Shown here piece by piece: positions 11,336 to 22,365 of a DNA stretch of 64,000 nt (its first letter is position 1; each line of letters begins with the position of its first letter). Origin of the DNA: Odobenus rosmarus divergens (lineage: Eukaryota > Chordata > Mammalia > Carnivora > Odobenidae); NCBI RefSeq assembly GCF_000321225.1, contig NW_004450303.1:1347888-1411887 (forward strand), read 5' to 3'. A model generated the notes under the pieces. The model saw only the letters and a list, made by a program, of their open reading frames with translations. It made no database searches and was not told where the DNA came from. The position numbers and the translations under genes are program-made.

Positions 11336-12860
11336 AAATCACCTTGGCAGATATGTGAAAAACAGATTTTAGAGAGACAAAACCAGTGAGAAGCCTGGTT
11401 TAGTAGTTGGGTCAAGAAAAAAACAATCACTGAAGTAAGATGTAGTAGTAGAAATGGTAAGGAAGAGAGTGAGGTGAGAACTATTTCATTTAAAGTCTTT
11501 AAGTCCAACACACTCTAACTGAGTGCTGGGATGTAATTTGTGAAATTCTAGATAATTGACTGGTTAGGTTTATGACTTCTCAGTTCAAGCCATCTTTTAT
11601 TCCTTAAGTGATCTAACAGTCTACATTCTCTGAGAACGCCAGCTGAAGAAAACACCATTTGTTAGCCCAAATGTTGACACGGGTCTAAAAAGTACTCTAT
11701 TTATTGTGCTACTTCACGATTCCCGTTTCCAACTTTGTTGCTACCGATAATTATCGAAGGTAAGACCGTGGCTGTGGCCCTGACACACTGTCTGGAAACT
11801 TGAAGAAGTGCAAATGACTTTTTGTAAATTGGTTGTTTTGTTGCAGGAAAGTCTGTTTTGAAGCTGAGAAATCTATTTTACAGCATGAGGTTTGCAACTT
11901 TGCAAACTGCATGTTGTAAAATACAGATATATTTATGTCTTAGACCTTCCTATTTCTGGGGAAGAAGACTGAGAACAGCACCTATGGTTGTAATATTCTT
12001 TGAAAAGTTGCTGCACCATGGTATGGGTTGTATGTCCTAGAAGACAAACCATTATACAAAAATCCTGCTGGAAGAGTATAGGAAAGAAAATACTGATATA
12101 ATAAGATATTCCATATAGTTTTTCAGCTAGCTAAAGAAACTAGGGAGGAAAAACACTTCATAATCCTCCCTAATCCAGTCACATCAGCATATTGAATCTT
12201 TAATAGCCTCCATGTTCTTAAAATCTGAACATATTTATTAGGAGAGTCTTCAAACAAACAAAATGAAGTAAGGTCATCAACAATCCAAATCCCCAACCTT
12301 CATCCTCAGTACCAAGTCAGGATACACTTGGATGTTCCAGAGTCTGACCTCAAGATAGATAGGTTGAGATTGAGCCATGGCTGTATCTCTATCATCAGGC
12401 TACTAATTTAGAGAGAAGCCAACAAGTTGATTCAGTCATAAAACATCACCCAAATGAGCAATATGCAAACCAAAGCAGGCCAGCCTGTAACCAGGGCACA
12501 GTTCCCTTATAGAAATTTTTGTCCCTCTTAAGATACTAGAAGTCAGCACCCCCTTGCTCATTGGTTCCTCCCTACCAAAGTAGCAACATCCACAGCGAGA
12601 GCTCATTTTAATTGGTTCATTTATGCCTAAGGCTGCCCATTAAAAGAATGCTTCGGTGTCTAAATAGTTTAAATGATTTATCTTACCTACTGACTTTAAG
12701 TTTAGCAACTATAGAATTAAAAAGGGAAAAACTGCAGATGAGAACAAAATTTTATCATGTCATTTACTCAAAATAGAGCATTCTAAACCTAAATACATTC
12801 GACCATCTCATACTTCACACTTGCCAGAGGAAGTAAGTAAAATATGCTTTTAAGAAACCA
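11336..12860. other. Repeat-poor unique sequence
   Basis: No gene seen. 11580-11990 stands out as free of recognisable repeats and keeps several CpGs (CACGGG, CACGATTCCCG, ACCGATAATTATCGAAG) in otherwise CpG-poor DNA. It holds the perfect palindrome CGATAATTATCG (11745-11756), whose TAATTA core is a homeodomain-type site. It may be a conserved non-coding element, but that cannot be judged without alignment. The 60-codon frame at 11858-12040 shows no domain. Confidence 0.45.
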
Positions 12861-12867
12861 TTTAGAG

Positions 12868-12911
12868 ACACACACAGACATAGGCACACATGTGCGCACA
12901 CACACACACTT
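12868..12911. repeat. (CA)n microsatellite, interrupted
   Basis: CACACACAGACATAGGCACA then a CACATGTGCGCA break and a pure ACACACACACAC end. Ordinary dinucleotide repeat. Confidence 0.92.
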
Positions 12912-13310
12912 ATTAACATAAGCCATCTTTGATGGAAAAAAGATCAATTGAATAGATAAAACTAAAAAGCTTTATTCTTCTACGGACCTTGTGTCTATCT
13001 GGAAATATTGCCTTATGAAATAAGTGCCTTTTCTTTCTTAAAACACTTAGTGGTTGAGAAATTTCTTTAGCTGTACCTGCTTTCTTCCTCTCCACCTTTA
13101 TAAAATGATTTGCTAAGAGCCAAATATATCTAGTTGCTTATTCTTTCCTTAGTGATTGTAAATTATTTGAAAGCATAGATACATTTTCTTTCTTCTTCTT
13201 TAGTTATACTAGAGAAGATGGTACTTTTTTTTTGTCACTAACGGTATAACAACATATATTAGGAAAAGAGATAAAGAAGGCATGTTTACTATTGTTATTT
13301 TAATGTGTTC
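12912..13310. other. No recognised feature
   Basis: AT-rich sequence with T-rich runs. No gene or repeat could be assigned. Confidence 0.45.
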
Positions 13311-13420
13311 ATTAAATCAACAAAAGCTTATTGAATGCTTGCCATGTGTCAAGTGAACTCGACATTAGGATATAAAATGGAATAAGACAATATCTCTATC
13401 CTCAAGTTCAATGTAGAAGA
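13311..13420 (+). mobile_element. L2 3' end fragment, plus strand
   Basis: Starts with 'aacaaaagcttattgaatgc', then 'gccatgtgtcaagtgaactc', 'ataaaatggaataagacaat' and 'ctatcctcaagttcaat', the standard order of the L2 3' UTR. Diverged. Confidence 0.6.
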
Positions 13421-13534
13421 CATTAAGTAAGTCAGAATTGTAATACGGTATGATTCAACCCATCATAATAAAAAAACAAAACAGCAGGAGTAATAATACA
13501 TTAAAAATTAGAATTTTTAGATACCAGGAATTTG

Positions 13535-13745
13535 TCCATCCTTGCAAATGTTTAGCATACATATTGTCATTTTTTCTAAAACTATCCCAAAGAAGTAGGC
13601 ATTAGCTTCTTAATTTTGTACAAAGTTACTAAACATAAGAGGTACCATGTTGAAGGTCACAGTTTTAAGGTGTCAGAGTTAGGATTTGAGTCCAGATCTG
13701 TCTGTCTCCAAAACCAAGGCTCTACATAGCCACTTATGCTTCTTC
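13535..13745 (+). mobile_element. MIR SINE, plus strand
   Basis: MIR core order: 'gtttagcatacatattgtca', 'gaagtaggcattagcttctt', 'tactaaacataagaggtacc' in the slot of the usual 'taacttgcccaaggtcaca', then 'gttaggatttgagtccagatctg' and 'caaggctctacatagcca'. Clear despite divergence. Confidence 0.75.
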
Positions 13746-15741
13746 TGAACAACCTAAAAGTATACTTTAAGAATGTTCCTGGAAGTCAGAGAAGGGACAT
13801 TTTAAACTCCCCGGAAGGTCAAGAAATGTGTTCTACAGGAGGGGATCAGAACTGACCCATTTGTGAAGGACTCATAGGAGGTAGTTAAATGAAATGGCCT
13901 CCATGGGACTATTCTGCAGGCAGATTTTGCAGCATATGTAAAACTTGGTCATGAGAGCTCATGCCAAATCTGAGAAAATGCCAGCAATTGTTCTGATTTA
14001 ACTGAAGGCTTTATATGACAGAGTGGCTGGTGGGATATGAGGTTAGATTTGGAGGAATGGGCTTTGTGGCCCTAACTAACTGGGGAGCTTCATTGTACAG
14101 AAGTAGGAAAGATGAAAGGCTATGTTGCAATGTAGGACAGCAATTCTCATGATCCTCTTCTGCGCCCTGAGAAAAAGTATAAACACCAAACCTGGGGAGA
14201 AGCCTTTTCTCCTTTCCAAGGGACTTACCACTTTGAAACTGTGGACAATATATTGTGCAGGTTATGATTTCTGTAATTGGCTCCTGGATGATTCATATCT
14301 TTAGTTCACCTGCTATTATTTTTCTCTACATTATCATTTTGTCTCAAGTGGCATTTTTTTTAATTCGTTCTTTCCACACTTATTGAGTGCACAGTGTGTA
14401 TTGTTCCCTACAGTAAGTCCTGGAAACATAAAGATGAGTGGATCTATTCTTAAACTTGGAGGATCTTACAGTTTTAAGAAAGAGAAAGAAATGAGAATAG
14501 ACCAGGCCAACATAATGTTGAATGTGCTATAAATAGTGGTATGAAAATGACACTATATGACAAAGGTCAAATAAGTGGTTTAAAGAGCAAGAAAAGGTTT
14601 TCCAGAAGAGGCCACATTTGAGACATTATTTTACAGAAATGTTCTTTCTGCCCTGCCTTCCTGCAGTGTCCTCACTTTCGCCCCCATAGAGTTATTGCTT
14701 TAAATATCAATCTCCCACTTACATAGTGCCCTGAAATGCTGAACTGAATCAAGCATCATTCTCCGGGGCTATGTGGCTTTACAATCTAAAAGGAGACATA
14801 TGTATGTATAAGTTTAAATCAACTTCTTAAGTAGCCATTGTATTTAGCATAAGTTGTAGGTCCAAATTTTACATTTACCCATAGTTAGAGAAAGGTGAAG
14901 AGCAATATGTCTAAAAATTCAGTGTTGGTGTACCTGGTTTAAAACTAGCAGGAAAGAAGCCCATTTATTATAACAAATATCTTTTAAAAGTGTAATATAA
15001 ATGTAAATTATAGTTTTATGAAGTAAATGGAGATACTAATGCATTTATGGCCGGTGTCAAGAGTTCAGTGAAAATGGTCCTATATATTGTGCTGTCTTGA
15101 ATTCAGAAAGTCTTATTATAAGTAATTTTATAGATTTTTTCTTCATAAAGAACATGGAAAGGATATACTGCTTAATGTGGGTCAGAGCCTACAATTCATG
15201 TAAAGTGCACATACTATTTTATTAACGGGGCTAGGGTTAAATAAATATTTCAAGGTTTTTAGAAAAGAATGCATTTTGTTTATTTTATTTCAAAGATGAA
15301 CTTAGACTTAGGAATAGGTTGTCTTCCAAAAGTTCAAATTGAAAGTTAGTTATTTTGAAATTAGAACATATTAACTTATAGTGATATTGTTATAAATGAT
15401 GATATTTTAAAGAAATAATACCCAATGTCAAGTTGTTATCTTTTAAATTGTTCAAAACATGGATGGTATATAGGTGTACTCTAATCATTGCCTTATTACT
15501 CATGGGTCCAATCTTATGCATAGTTATTTTTATCCACGGACAACGAGGAGTAGGGCCAGGGTTATTGAATCTTCAGTTCAGAAAAAGATACCTGATCTGG
15601 CATCCAAAACAGGAGGCTCTGGCAGTTCTGCGGGATGCTGTGAGTGGCAAAGTCCAGAAAATGTATATGTTATATGCAGCGGCCCAGATCTTAAAGATAG
15701 CTCTGTGGTTTGTCCATGAGGACATTGAAATATTGCTTCTT
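13746..15741. other. Mostly unassigned sequence with one L2 relic
   Basis: About 14365-14500 resembles the L2 3' region ('cttattgagtgcacagtg', 'ggaaacataaagatgag'). 15540-15720 is a more GC-rich block with an open frame running into the SINE at 15742; its unique part includes FRKRYLIWHPKQEALAVL and matches no family I know. No splice structure or start was convincing. The remainder is AT-rich with nothing assigned. Confidence 0.4.
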
Positions 15742-15942
15742 GGGCGCCTGGATGGCTCAGTCGTTAAGCGTCTGCCTTCGGCTCAGGTCATGATCCCAGG
15801 GTCCTGGGATCGAGTCCCACATAGGGCTCCCTGCTTGGCAGGAAGCCTGCTTCTCCCTCTCCCACTCCCCCTGCTTGTGTTCCTACTCTCGCTGTGTCTC
15901 TCTGTCAAATAAATAAATAAAATCTTTAAAAAAAAAAGAAAA
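15742..15942 (+). mobile_element. CAN/SINEC SINE, plus strand
   Basis: Full-length copy from GGGCGCCTGGATGGCTCAG to AAATAAATAAATAAAATC and an A-rich end. Perfect 15-bp TSD GAAATATTGCTTCTT at 15727-15741 and 15943-15957, so a fairly young insertion. Confidence 0.97.
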
Positions 15943-15957
15943 GAAATATTGCTTCTT

Positions 15958-16499
15958 ATTTACTGCATGCTTCGAGTTTTGTGTCCATCTTCTTGAACAC
16001 TTCTAAGGTTTTCTTCAGAAATCGATCCAGCTTTCTTTAGACAGTAATCTGACTTCATTTTATTTATCTTTAATAAATTTACACAGTGTTCACTGTTTTG
16101 TCAAGTCAGAGGTTACTCATATTTCTAAACAAGGCTTATTTCAATTGTTAAAATAAAAATAGGACAGAAGTTCCAGGACATCAGGATCTATGGATTCTAA
16201 GAAAAGTTCAGGTACTATTGATGCTCCTCTTTAGCCTTCTTTCTATATAGAATTATTTTGAAACTAGACAGTCTAGAAGCCATCTGAGTTAGCTCGGTTG
16301 GTCTTCAGGAGCAGTCATGAAAGGGTTTGACTACAACCCACCATGAAGTTGCATACCTGGTACCTGACTAGAAGTGGGAGGTTTTTCTGACCCCTTGGAT
16401 TACCTCACCTGGGACAGAAATGATTAGGAATGAGAACATTTAGTCATAACTTTATTAATTTATCAATGCCAGGAAATCTGATATTGCCTAATAAGTTCA
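15958..16499. other. No recognised feature
   Basis: Unique-looking AT-rich sequence; no gene, RNA or repeat identified. Confidence 0.45.
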
Positions 16500-18270
16500 C
16501 TTTCCCTCTTAATGAGCTGATCATATACTTTCTCTTAAGTTCTTGTCCACTTAACCCTCCACCCTCAACTAATTAACTTTCCTTTTCATAGAGAAAATAT
16601 ATAGTCAGAGGACTACCACATCATCTTCCCACTGTTGGTATCACAACCTGGACTGCATTGGTATCCAAACATTTGGCCTTCTGTCTTATGGCGATGGAAG
16701 AATGGCCTTGCCCTTATCTCTCCAGTTGTGCTCAGGATGCTACTCCTTTTTGCCTTTTGGAAGAAAAATCCTTAAAACACTGCTTTTCTACCATCAATAT
16801 TTCTTCCTCTCTACCAGGTCATTCCATCCATATACTAGATATGTCTTAATATCATCTTATTAAAAAACATTTAAGTACCACTACAAATACCACTATGTTG
16901 AAAGCATAGAGCTCACCTTCCCAGCAAATTTCCTTAAAAAAAAGTTATCAATACCAGTTAATTATACCTTTTCACCTCTCACTAACCCTCTTCAAGCAAG
17001 TTTCCATTCACCTATCCTTCAAGTTTACCTATGATCTATATCTTGCCAAAGTCAATGGCCAATTTTCCATCACCAACGCACTTAAACATCAATACCAGGG
17101 GACATGGTTGATTGTTTCTAAATGTCAGGAACATTTTTTTCTGTAGACTCCATCAAACTCCAATCTCTTAAGTTTTCCTTCTATCTCACTGGTTATTCTT
17201 TATTAGCCTCTTTTCCTTGCCTCTCTCCGATCAGACTTCTAAATGTTGCAATGACCAAGGATTTTGCCTTCTGTTATCTTTTACTCTCTATCAAAGCTTC
17301 CTTCTTGGGTAACCTAAGCCCTAGTCATTGTTTTAAATACTACACATACACTGATGACTCTTGAAAGAATGTCTTCAACCCAGAACACTCTCCCACATGC
17401 CAGGGTTGTAGATCCAACTCTCTAGTAAAGGTCTCTGCTTGAACATCCAATAGTCAACTAAAACCTAATATTAAATTAATTAAATTAAATTATTTCTTTC
17501 AACACTGTCTCTTAAATCTACTCCTTCTGGCCAAATCTTCCCCGGTATATTAAATGGAGTCACCACCCATCCAGCTGCTGAGATCAAATACTTAGGAGCA
17601 ATCCTTGATCTCATCCTTTTTCATCCTTCATGGTCCATCAATAAGCCCCCTTACATCTCACCATCTCCACTAGTATGATCCTTGCACAACCACTTCCATC
17701 TTTCACTGAATTGCTTTAACAGTTCACAGTTTAATCCTTTACTCTATTTTTGGCTCCCTCCATTTCAGTCCTGCACACAGGAATCAAGTGATATGTCCTA
17801 TTCATACATCAGATCATATCACTCCCTGTTAATAACTCCCGTGCTTCCTGTTGTAATCAGATTAAAGTGCAAATGATTCGCCATTACCTGTGAGTTCTTT
17901 GTCTTTCTCTCTAACTTCAACAAATCAAGCTCATTCTTAACTCAGAGATTTAAAACTTTCCTATCATTTTGCCTGGAGCACTCTCCCCTGAGGTATCCTC
18001 ATGGCTGCCCCTCCTATTTATGGTTCAAATCTCAATCCAAATGTTATCTTCTAAAAGAGGCTTTTCTTATTTAAAATGGACTCCACCCATTCTCTTGCAT
18101 GTTAATCTTTTTATCCTTTACAAAGCACTTATTAGTACCTGAAATTACTTTCTATATTTATTTATGGGCTTATTGTCGGGCTTCCTATATAATTATATAC
18201 ATTCTGGGTCTCAGGGATTCTGTTTACCATAGCTTTCCCAGTGCCCAGACTCTGTATATAGTAAGGGAAG
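16500..18270 (+). mobile_element. L2 LINE, plus strand
   Basis: Second long L2 copy. Landmarks in order: 'gccaaagtcaatggccaat' (RT region) near 17045, 'ctatctcactggttattc' near 17181, 'tacactgatgactcttg' near 17346, 'aatccttgatctcatcc' near 17600, 'cagatcatatcactccctg' near 17810, 'gattaaagtgcaaatga', 'gcctggagcactctcccctgagg' near 17970, and 'gttatcttctaaaagaggc' near 18040. The coding frame is destroyed. The family is inferred from remembered consensus. Confidence 0.7.
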
Positions 18271-19837
18271 GTTTGTTGCAGATTCTTGGGTCAAGTTACT
18301 ATTTTCTATTGACAACATTAAATCATCAAGCAAACATATTTTCTAGAAAGATTCATCATGGTGATTTAGACAGCATTGAATGTTCCATTTTATGTGTTGT
18401 TTAAATATTATCTTCTTAGGAAATGTGCACAGAGATCTTACTGTGATACAAGGGTGATAGACACAATTTGCTAATTCCATTCGTTTCTTGTACTTTAAAT
18501 GTTACAGAAAGGTGTAGTGAAGAATTTGACTATCTTCCCGGAGCAGTCACTAATCCCAAGGGTGTATACATATATTAAAACATTTACAATATTTCCTGGA
18601 TCTTATAGCAGACCATAAAGACCTATTTAATCTTTATAGGCAAGACCCTTACATTTCTGAATGGACAATGTTACAAAGGATAGGTATTAGGCAGAGAATC
18701 TAGAAATGAAGAAGTGGTAAGGACTGGCTCAAGGAACAGGGTAGTGAAAAGGAAGAGGTTGGGGATCTGACTTCTTTATCTCATAAAGGCACAAGATGGG
18801 TCAGAGTCTCCTCCAGCAGTGTGTCAGGGGAAGTAGTCAAAGGGAGGATATGATGTCATAATGTAATATATATCATGTATTATATAATATATGTATGATA
18901 TGAAAAATATCATATATAATATTAATATAATTATCATATACCTTGAAAGAAAAGTCATCAACAATCAACTTAAAAACATATAAGCCTTTTGGATTGAGTG
19001 CACTCCAGAGCAAAATCTGCAAGCATGCCCCATGAATATGTAATTTCCTGATGTTATTACCCATGTGTCCACAAATGTAATTAGAAGTCTGTGCTATGGG
19101 AACTACCCTAAAAAGACCATAACTAGAGTGGAGGGTGGAAGGGGTGTAGGTTAAAAAGTTTATCATTAGTAGGAATGATAAACCTATACATATAGTTAAA
19201 TAAGCAAAAACATTTTTTAAATGTGAAGGTGAAAAAGCAAAACCAAAAAATACAACAACAGAATATAATCAAATATAATCAAATACAATAAAATAAAAAA
19301 CCAGGTCAATTGACGTTCTGAGTCTTGATCTCAGCTCTGCCCCTAACACCCTATGTTTCCAGGGATTTATTACCATCCTCTCTGGACATGGCTGCTCTGT
19401 ACTCTTAAGATGTAAAGTCTGAGTATATATTTTATAGAATTCTCTAACAAAATAGTTGATGTTCTGTGTTACCAAGGAGAATCTTTGGATGGATATCCTC
19501 TGCCAATAAAATAAAATCATTCTCTCTACTTAGGATGCTGAGATAAAGCTGCTCATGGGTTTTGAAAATAGGAGGGTAAGTACATTCTTTAAACAACTGA
19601 ACATGTATTTAAAGTATAATAACAGGCTTTATTTAAATAAGTTCTATGAAGAAAATTATTTGTATTATATACAATGTAGCTACTGATGTGTAATAATTCC
19701 TGTGGGTTAATACAAATATCTTCCCTAAGACTTTACGTATGTAAATTTGTAATCTATTGTCCTCACTAGTAATCTCAAAATTTCTAGAAGGGGAAAAAAA
19801 TAGTAAGAACGGCACTGACAGCTAAATTTTCCTCAGA
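18271..19837. other. Unassigned AT-rich sequence
   Basis: Contains a strongly AT-rich, partly palindromic stretch at 18858-18945 (ATATATCATGTATTATATAATATATG and similar). Open frames at 18873-19166 (minus) and 19269-19520 (minus) lack domains and are AT-rich artefacts. Nothing else identified. Confidence 0.45.
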
Positions 19838-19853
19838 AATTAGGTGACTTTGA

Positions 19854-20637
19854 CTCAGCATAACACCCTCCAGTTCCATCCAAGTCGTTGTAAATGGCAA
19901 GATCTCATTCCTTTTGATGGCTGCATAATATTCCATTGTATATATATATATACCACTTCTTCTTTATCCATTCATCTGTTGATGGACATCTCAGCTCTTT
20001 CCACAGTTTGGCTATTCTGGACATTGCTGCTATAAACATCGGGGTGCACGTACCCCTTCAGATCCCTACATTTGTATCTTTGGGGTAAATACCCAGTAGT
20101 ACAATTGCTGGATCGTATGGTGGCTCTATATTCAACTTTTTGAGGAACCTCCATACTGTTTTCCAGAGTGGCTGCACCAGCTTGCATTCCCACCAACAGT
20201 GTAGGAGGGTTCCCCTTTCTCCGCGACCCCGCCAACATCTGTCATTTCCGGACTTGTTAATTTTAGCCATTCTGACTGGTGTGAGGGGGTATCTCACTGA
20301 GGTTTTGATTTGGATTTCCCTGATGCCGAGAGATGTTGAGAAAAAAAAAAAGAAGAAGAAGAAGAAGAAGATAGCAGGAGGGGAAGAAAGAAGGGGGGGA
20401 AACTGGAGGGGGAGAAGAACCATGAGAGACTATGGACTCTGAGAAACAAACTGATGGTTCTAGAGGGGAGGGGGTGGGGGGATGGGTTAGCCTGGTGATG
20501 GGTATTAAAGAGGACATGTTCTACATAGAGCACTGGGTGTTATGCACAAACAATGAATCATGGAACACTACATCAAAAACTAATGTTGTGATGTATGGTG
20601 ATTAACCTAACAATAAAAAAATTAAAGAAAAAAAAGC
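19854..20637 (+). mobile_element. Young L1 with twin-primed 5' inversion
   Basis: Two L1 segments in opposite orientation inside one perfect 16-bp TSD, AATTAGGTGACTTTGA (19838-19853 and 20638-20653). The left segment, 19854-20340, is antisense ORF2 sequence ('taatattccattgtatat', 'tttggggtaaatacccag', 'ccaccaacagtgtagg'). The right segment, 20341-20637, is sense 3' UTR from an AAG-rich stretch through 'gagcactgggtgttatgc' to the AATAAAAAAATTAAAG tail. The piece of L1 between them is missing, a small junction deletion typical of twin priming. Confidence 0.96.
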
Positions 20638-20653
20638 AATTAGGTGACTTTGA

Positions 20654-22146
20654 AATGTGAGATGTGAGCTATGGGGCCATTAGCACTATCAAATCACAAA
20701 TCACAACCTCCTATGAATGCTAATCTACCCAATGAAAGCATGTCTTTAATTGAGAAATGTAAAAGTACTCTAGCAAGGAGACAGAGAATTTAAAAAGAAA
20801 TGTATGGGAAAGATTGGATTTTTCATTAAAGCAGTACTGTGCTTAAAATGGTGATTATTTGAACCCTAAATCATGCAACTGGCTCTCCTTGAAGCCATTT
20901 AGGTTTAAAGCTGATTTACTGAGAGTTACTACTAATTAAATGAATTTTATTTTTTTGGTTTTTTTAAAATTAAAACTCCACAGTTGTCTTAAGAGGAAAA
21001 GAAAACAGATGCACATAAAACTCTGATCAACAACTAGTATTTACCATCTACTTACTGCTTTACCTCCTTGCTTGACTACTTTTCACTACCTGAAATTTGT
21101 CATGAGTTGTGCATAAGGTCATGATCAAAATTTGAAAAGTTTTCAGCATTGAAAGAGGAAGATTATGGAATGATACCACCAAGATTTAAGGACTGAATAA
21201 AATATTTTCCTTTTACTTCTTTTTCTGGCAAAGATCTTGAATGCATTCACTTTTTTTTTTCTTTCAAATCAATAGTCCATGACAGCACCCTTAGGACAGT
21301 GGCAAATAAGTCCAGAGTATTAAGTGACAATAAGAAATATGATAATATATTGGTAGTTCCATTCCTGAAAACATGTCCCATTTGTAAAATAAATAAGAGT
21401 GTCCAACTTCAGGTTCTTTTGGAAAGAAATAGGAAAAACATACAAACAAACAAAAAAAAAACAAAAAACACCTACCAAGGGCTTAATCCACTTCATTTAC
21501 CGATGTAGTTTGCTTTATTTAGAGAACTTTCTAAACTGAGGTGTTGCGCTCCATACCACACAAACACATATGCCCCTCACATATTTATGAGGAAAAAGAC
21601 AAGTATAAATTCTATGCAAGTGCCAATGATATACATTTCATAAAGAACAAGGTGCTGTAGGAAGTCAGAAAAGAGGAACATTAGGAAAACTGCCTCCATG
21701 TTTTTTTCTCCTTTGCATGGGGTGATAATCTCCTACCTCCAGACTTAGTCCTTCTCCAGTAAACTGCTACAACATACTTGAGCTAGAAAATATATCATTC
21801 AGTCCTATATGATTAAGATGGTCTTTTCCCCCAAATCCAACCAAATCTGGGATGCAAGCTTCTCTGAGGTCCTTATCTGTTTCTGAAATAGTTCCAATTC
21901 AAAAACTAGGTGTCACTGTAGATTCCTGTTGCACAAGGTGTTAGATGTTTTGGCAGAGACCTTTATATCTTTCTGGGCTCTTACCAAACCATTTCTCTGA
22001 CACCAAATTCTATTTCCTGTACTTCTAGCCCACTGGGCAGGATTCTACTATTTATGAATAGGTTTACCAGGTCTAATTGGTGACCGAGTGTTCAATACTG
22101 AATAAACTTGCCACTGCAAAACCCTGCCACATCCCCATTGCAACTT
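20654..22146. other. No recognised gene
   Basis: AT-rich single-copy-like sequence with short T- and A-rich runs (for example near 20950 and 21445). No repeat family or coding region could be supported. Confidence 0.45.
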
Positions 22147-22353
22147 TTTTTTTTAGATTTTTGTTTATTTATTTATTTATTTATTTGAGATAGTGAGAGA
22201 GTGAGCAAGAGAGAGAGCAGGGAGTGGGGGGGAGGACAGGGGGAGAGGGAGAAGCAGACCCTCCTCTGAGCAGAGAGCCTGACACTGGACTCTGGGATCA
22301 TGACCTGAGCCAAAGGCAGACAGTTAAATGACTGAGCCACCCAGGCGCCCCCA
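22147..22353 (-). mobile_element. CAN/SINEC SINE, minus strand
   Basis: Starts in a T run and (ATTT)n, with a long purine stretch (GAGTGGGGGGGAGGACAGGG), and ends GAGCCACCCAGGCGCCCC. TSD CCATTGCAACTT (22135-22146) and CCATTCCAACTT (22354-22365). Confidence 0.95.
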
Positions 22354-22365
22354 CCATTCCAACTT

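Noticed and set aside
15433..15912. A 159-codon protein-coding gene
   Set aside because: Its right third is SINE sequence and its left part has no start context, splice sites or known homologue; kept only as a region to test.
20058..20533. Several overlapping open frames on both strands
   Set aside because: All lie in the twin-primed L1 and derive from ORF2 antisense or 3' UTR purine tracts.
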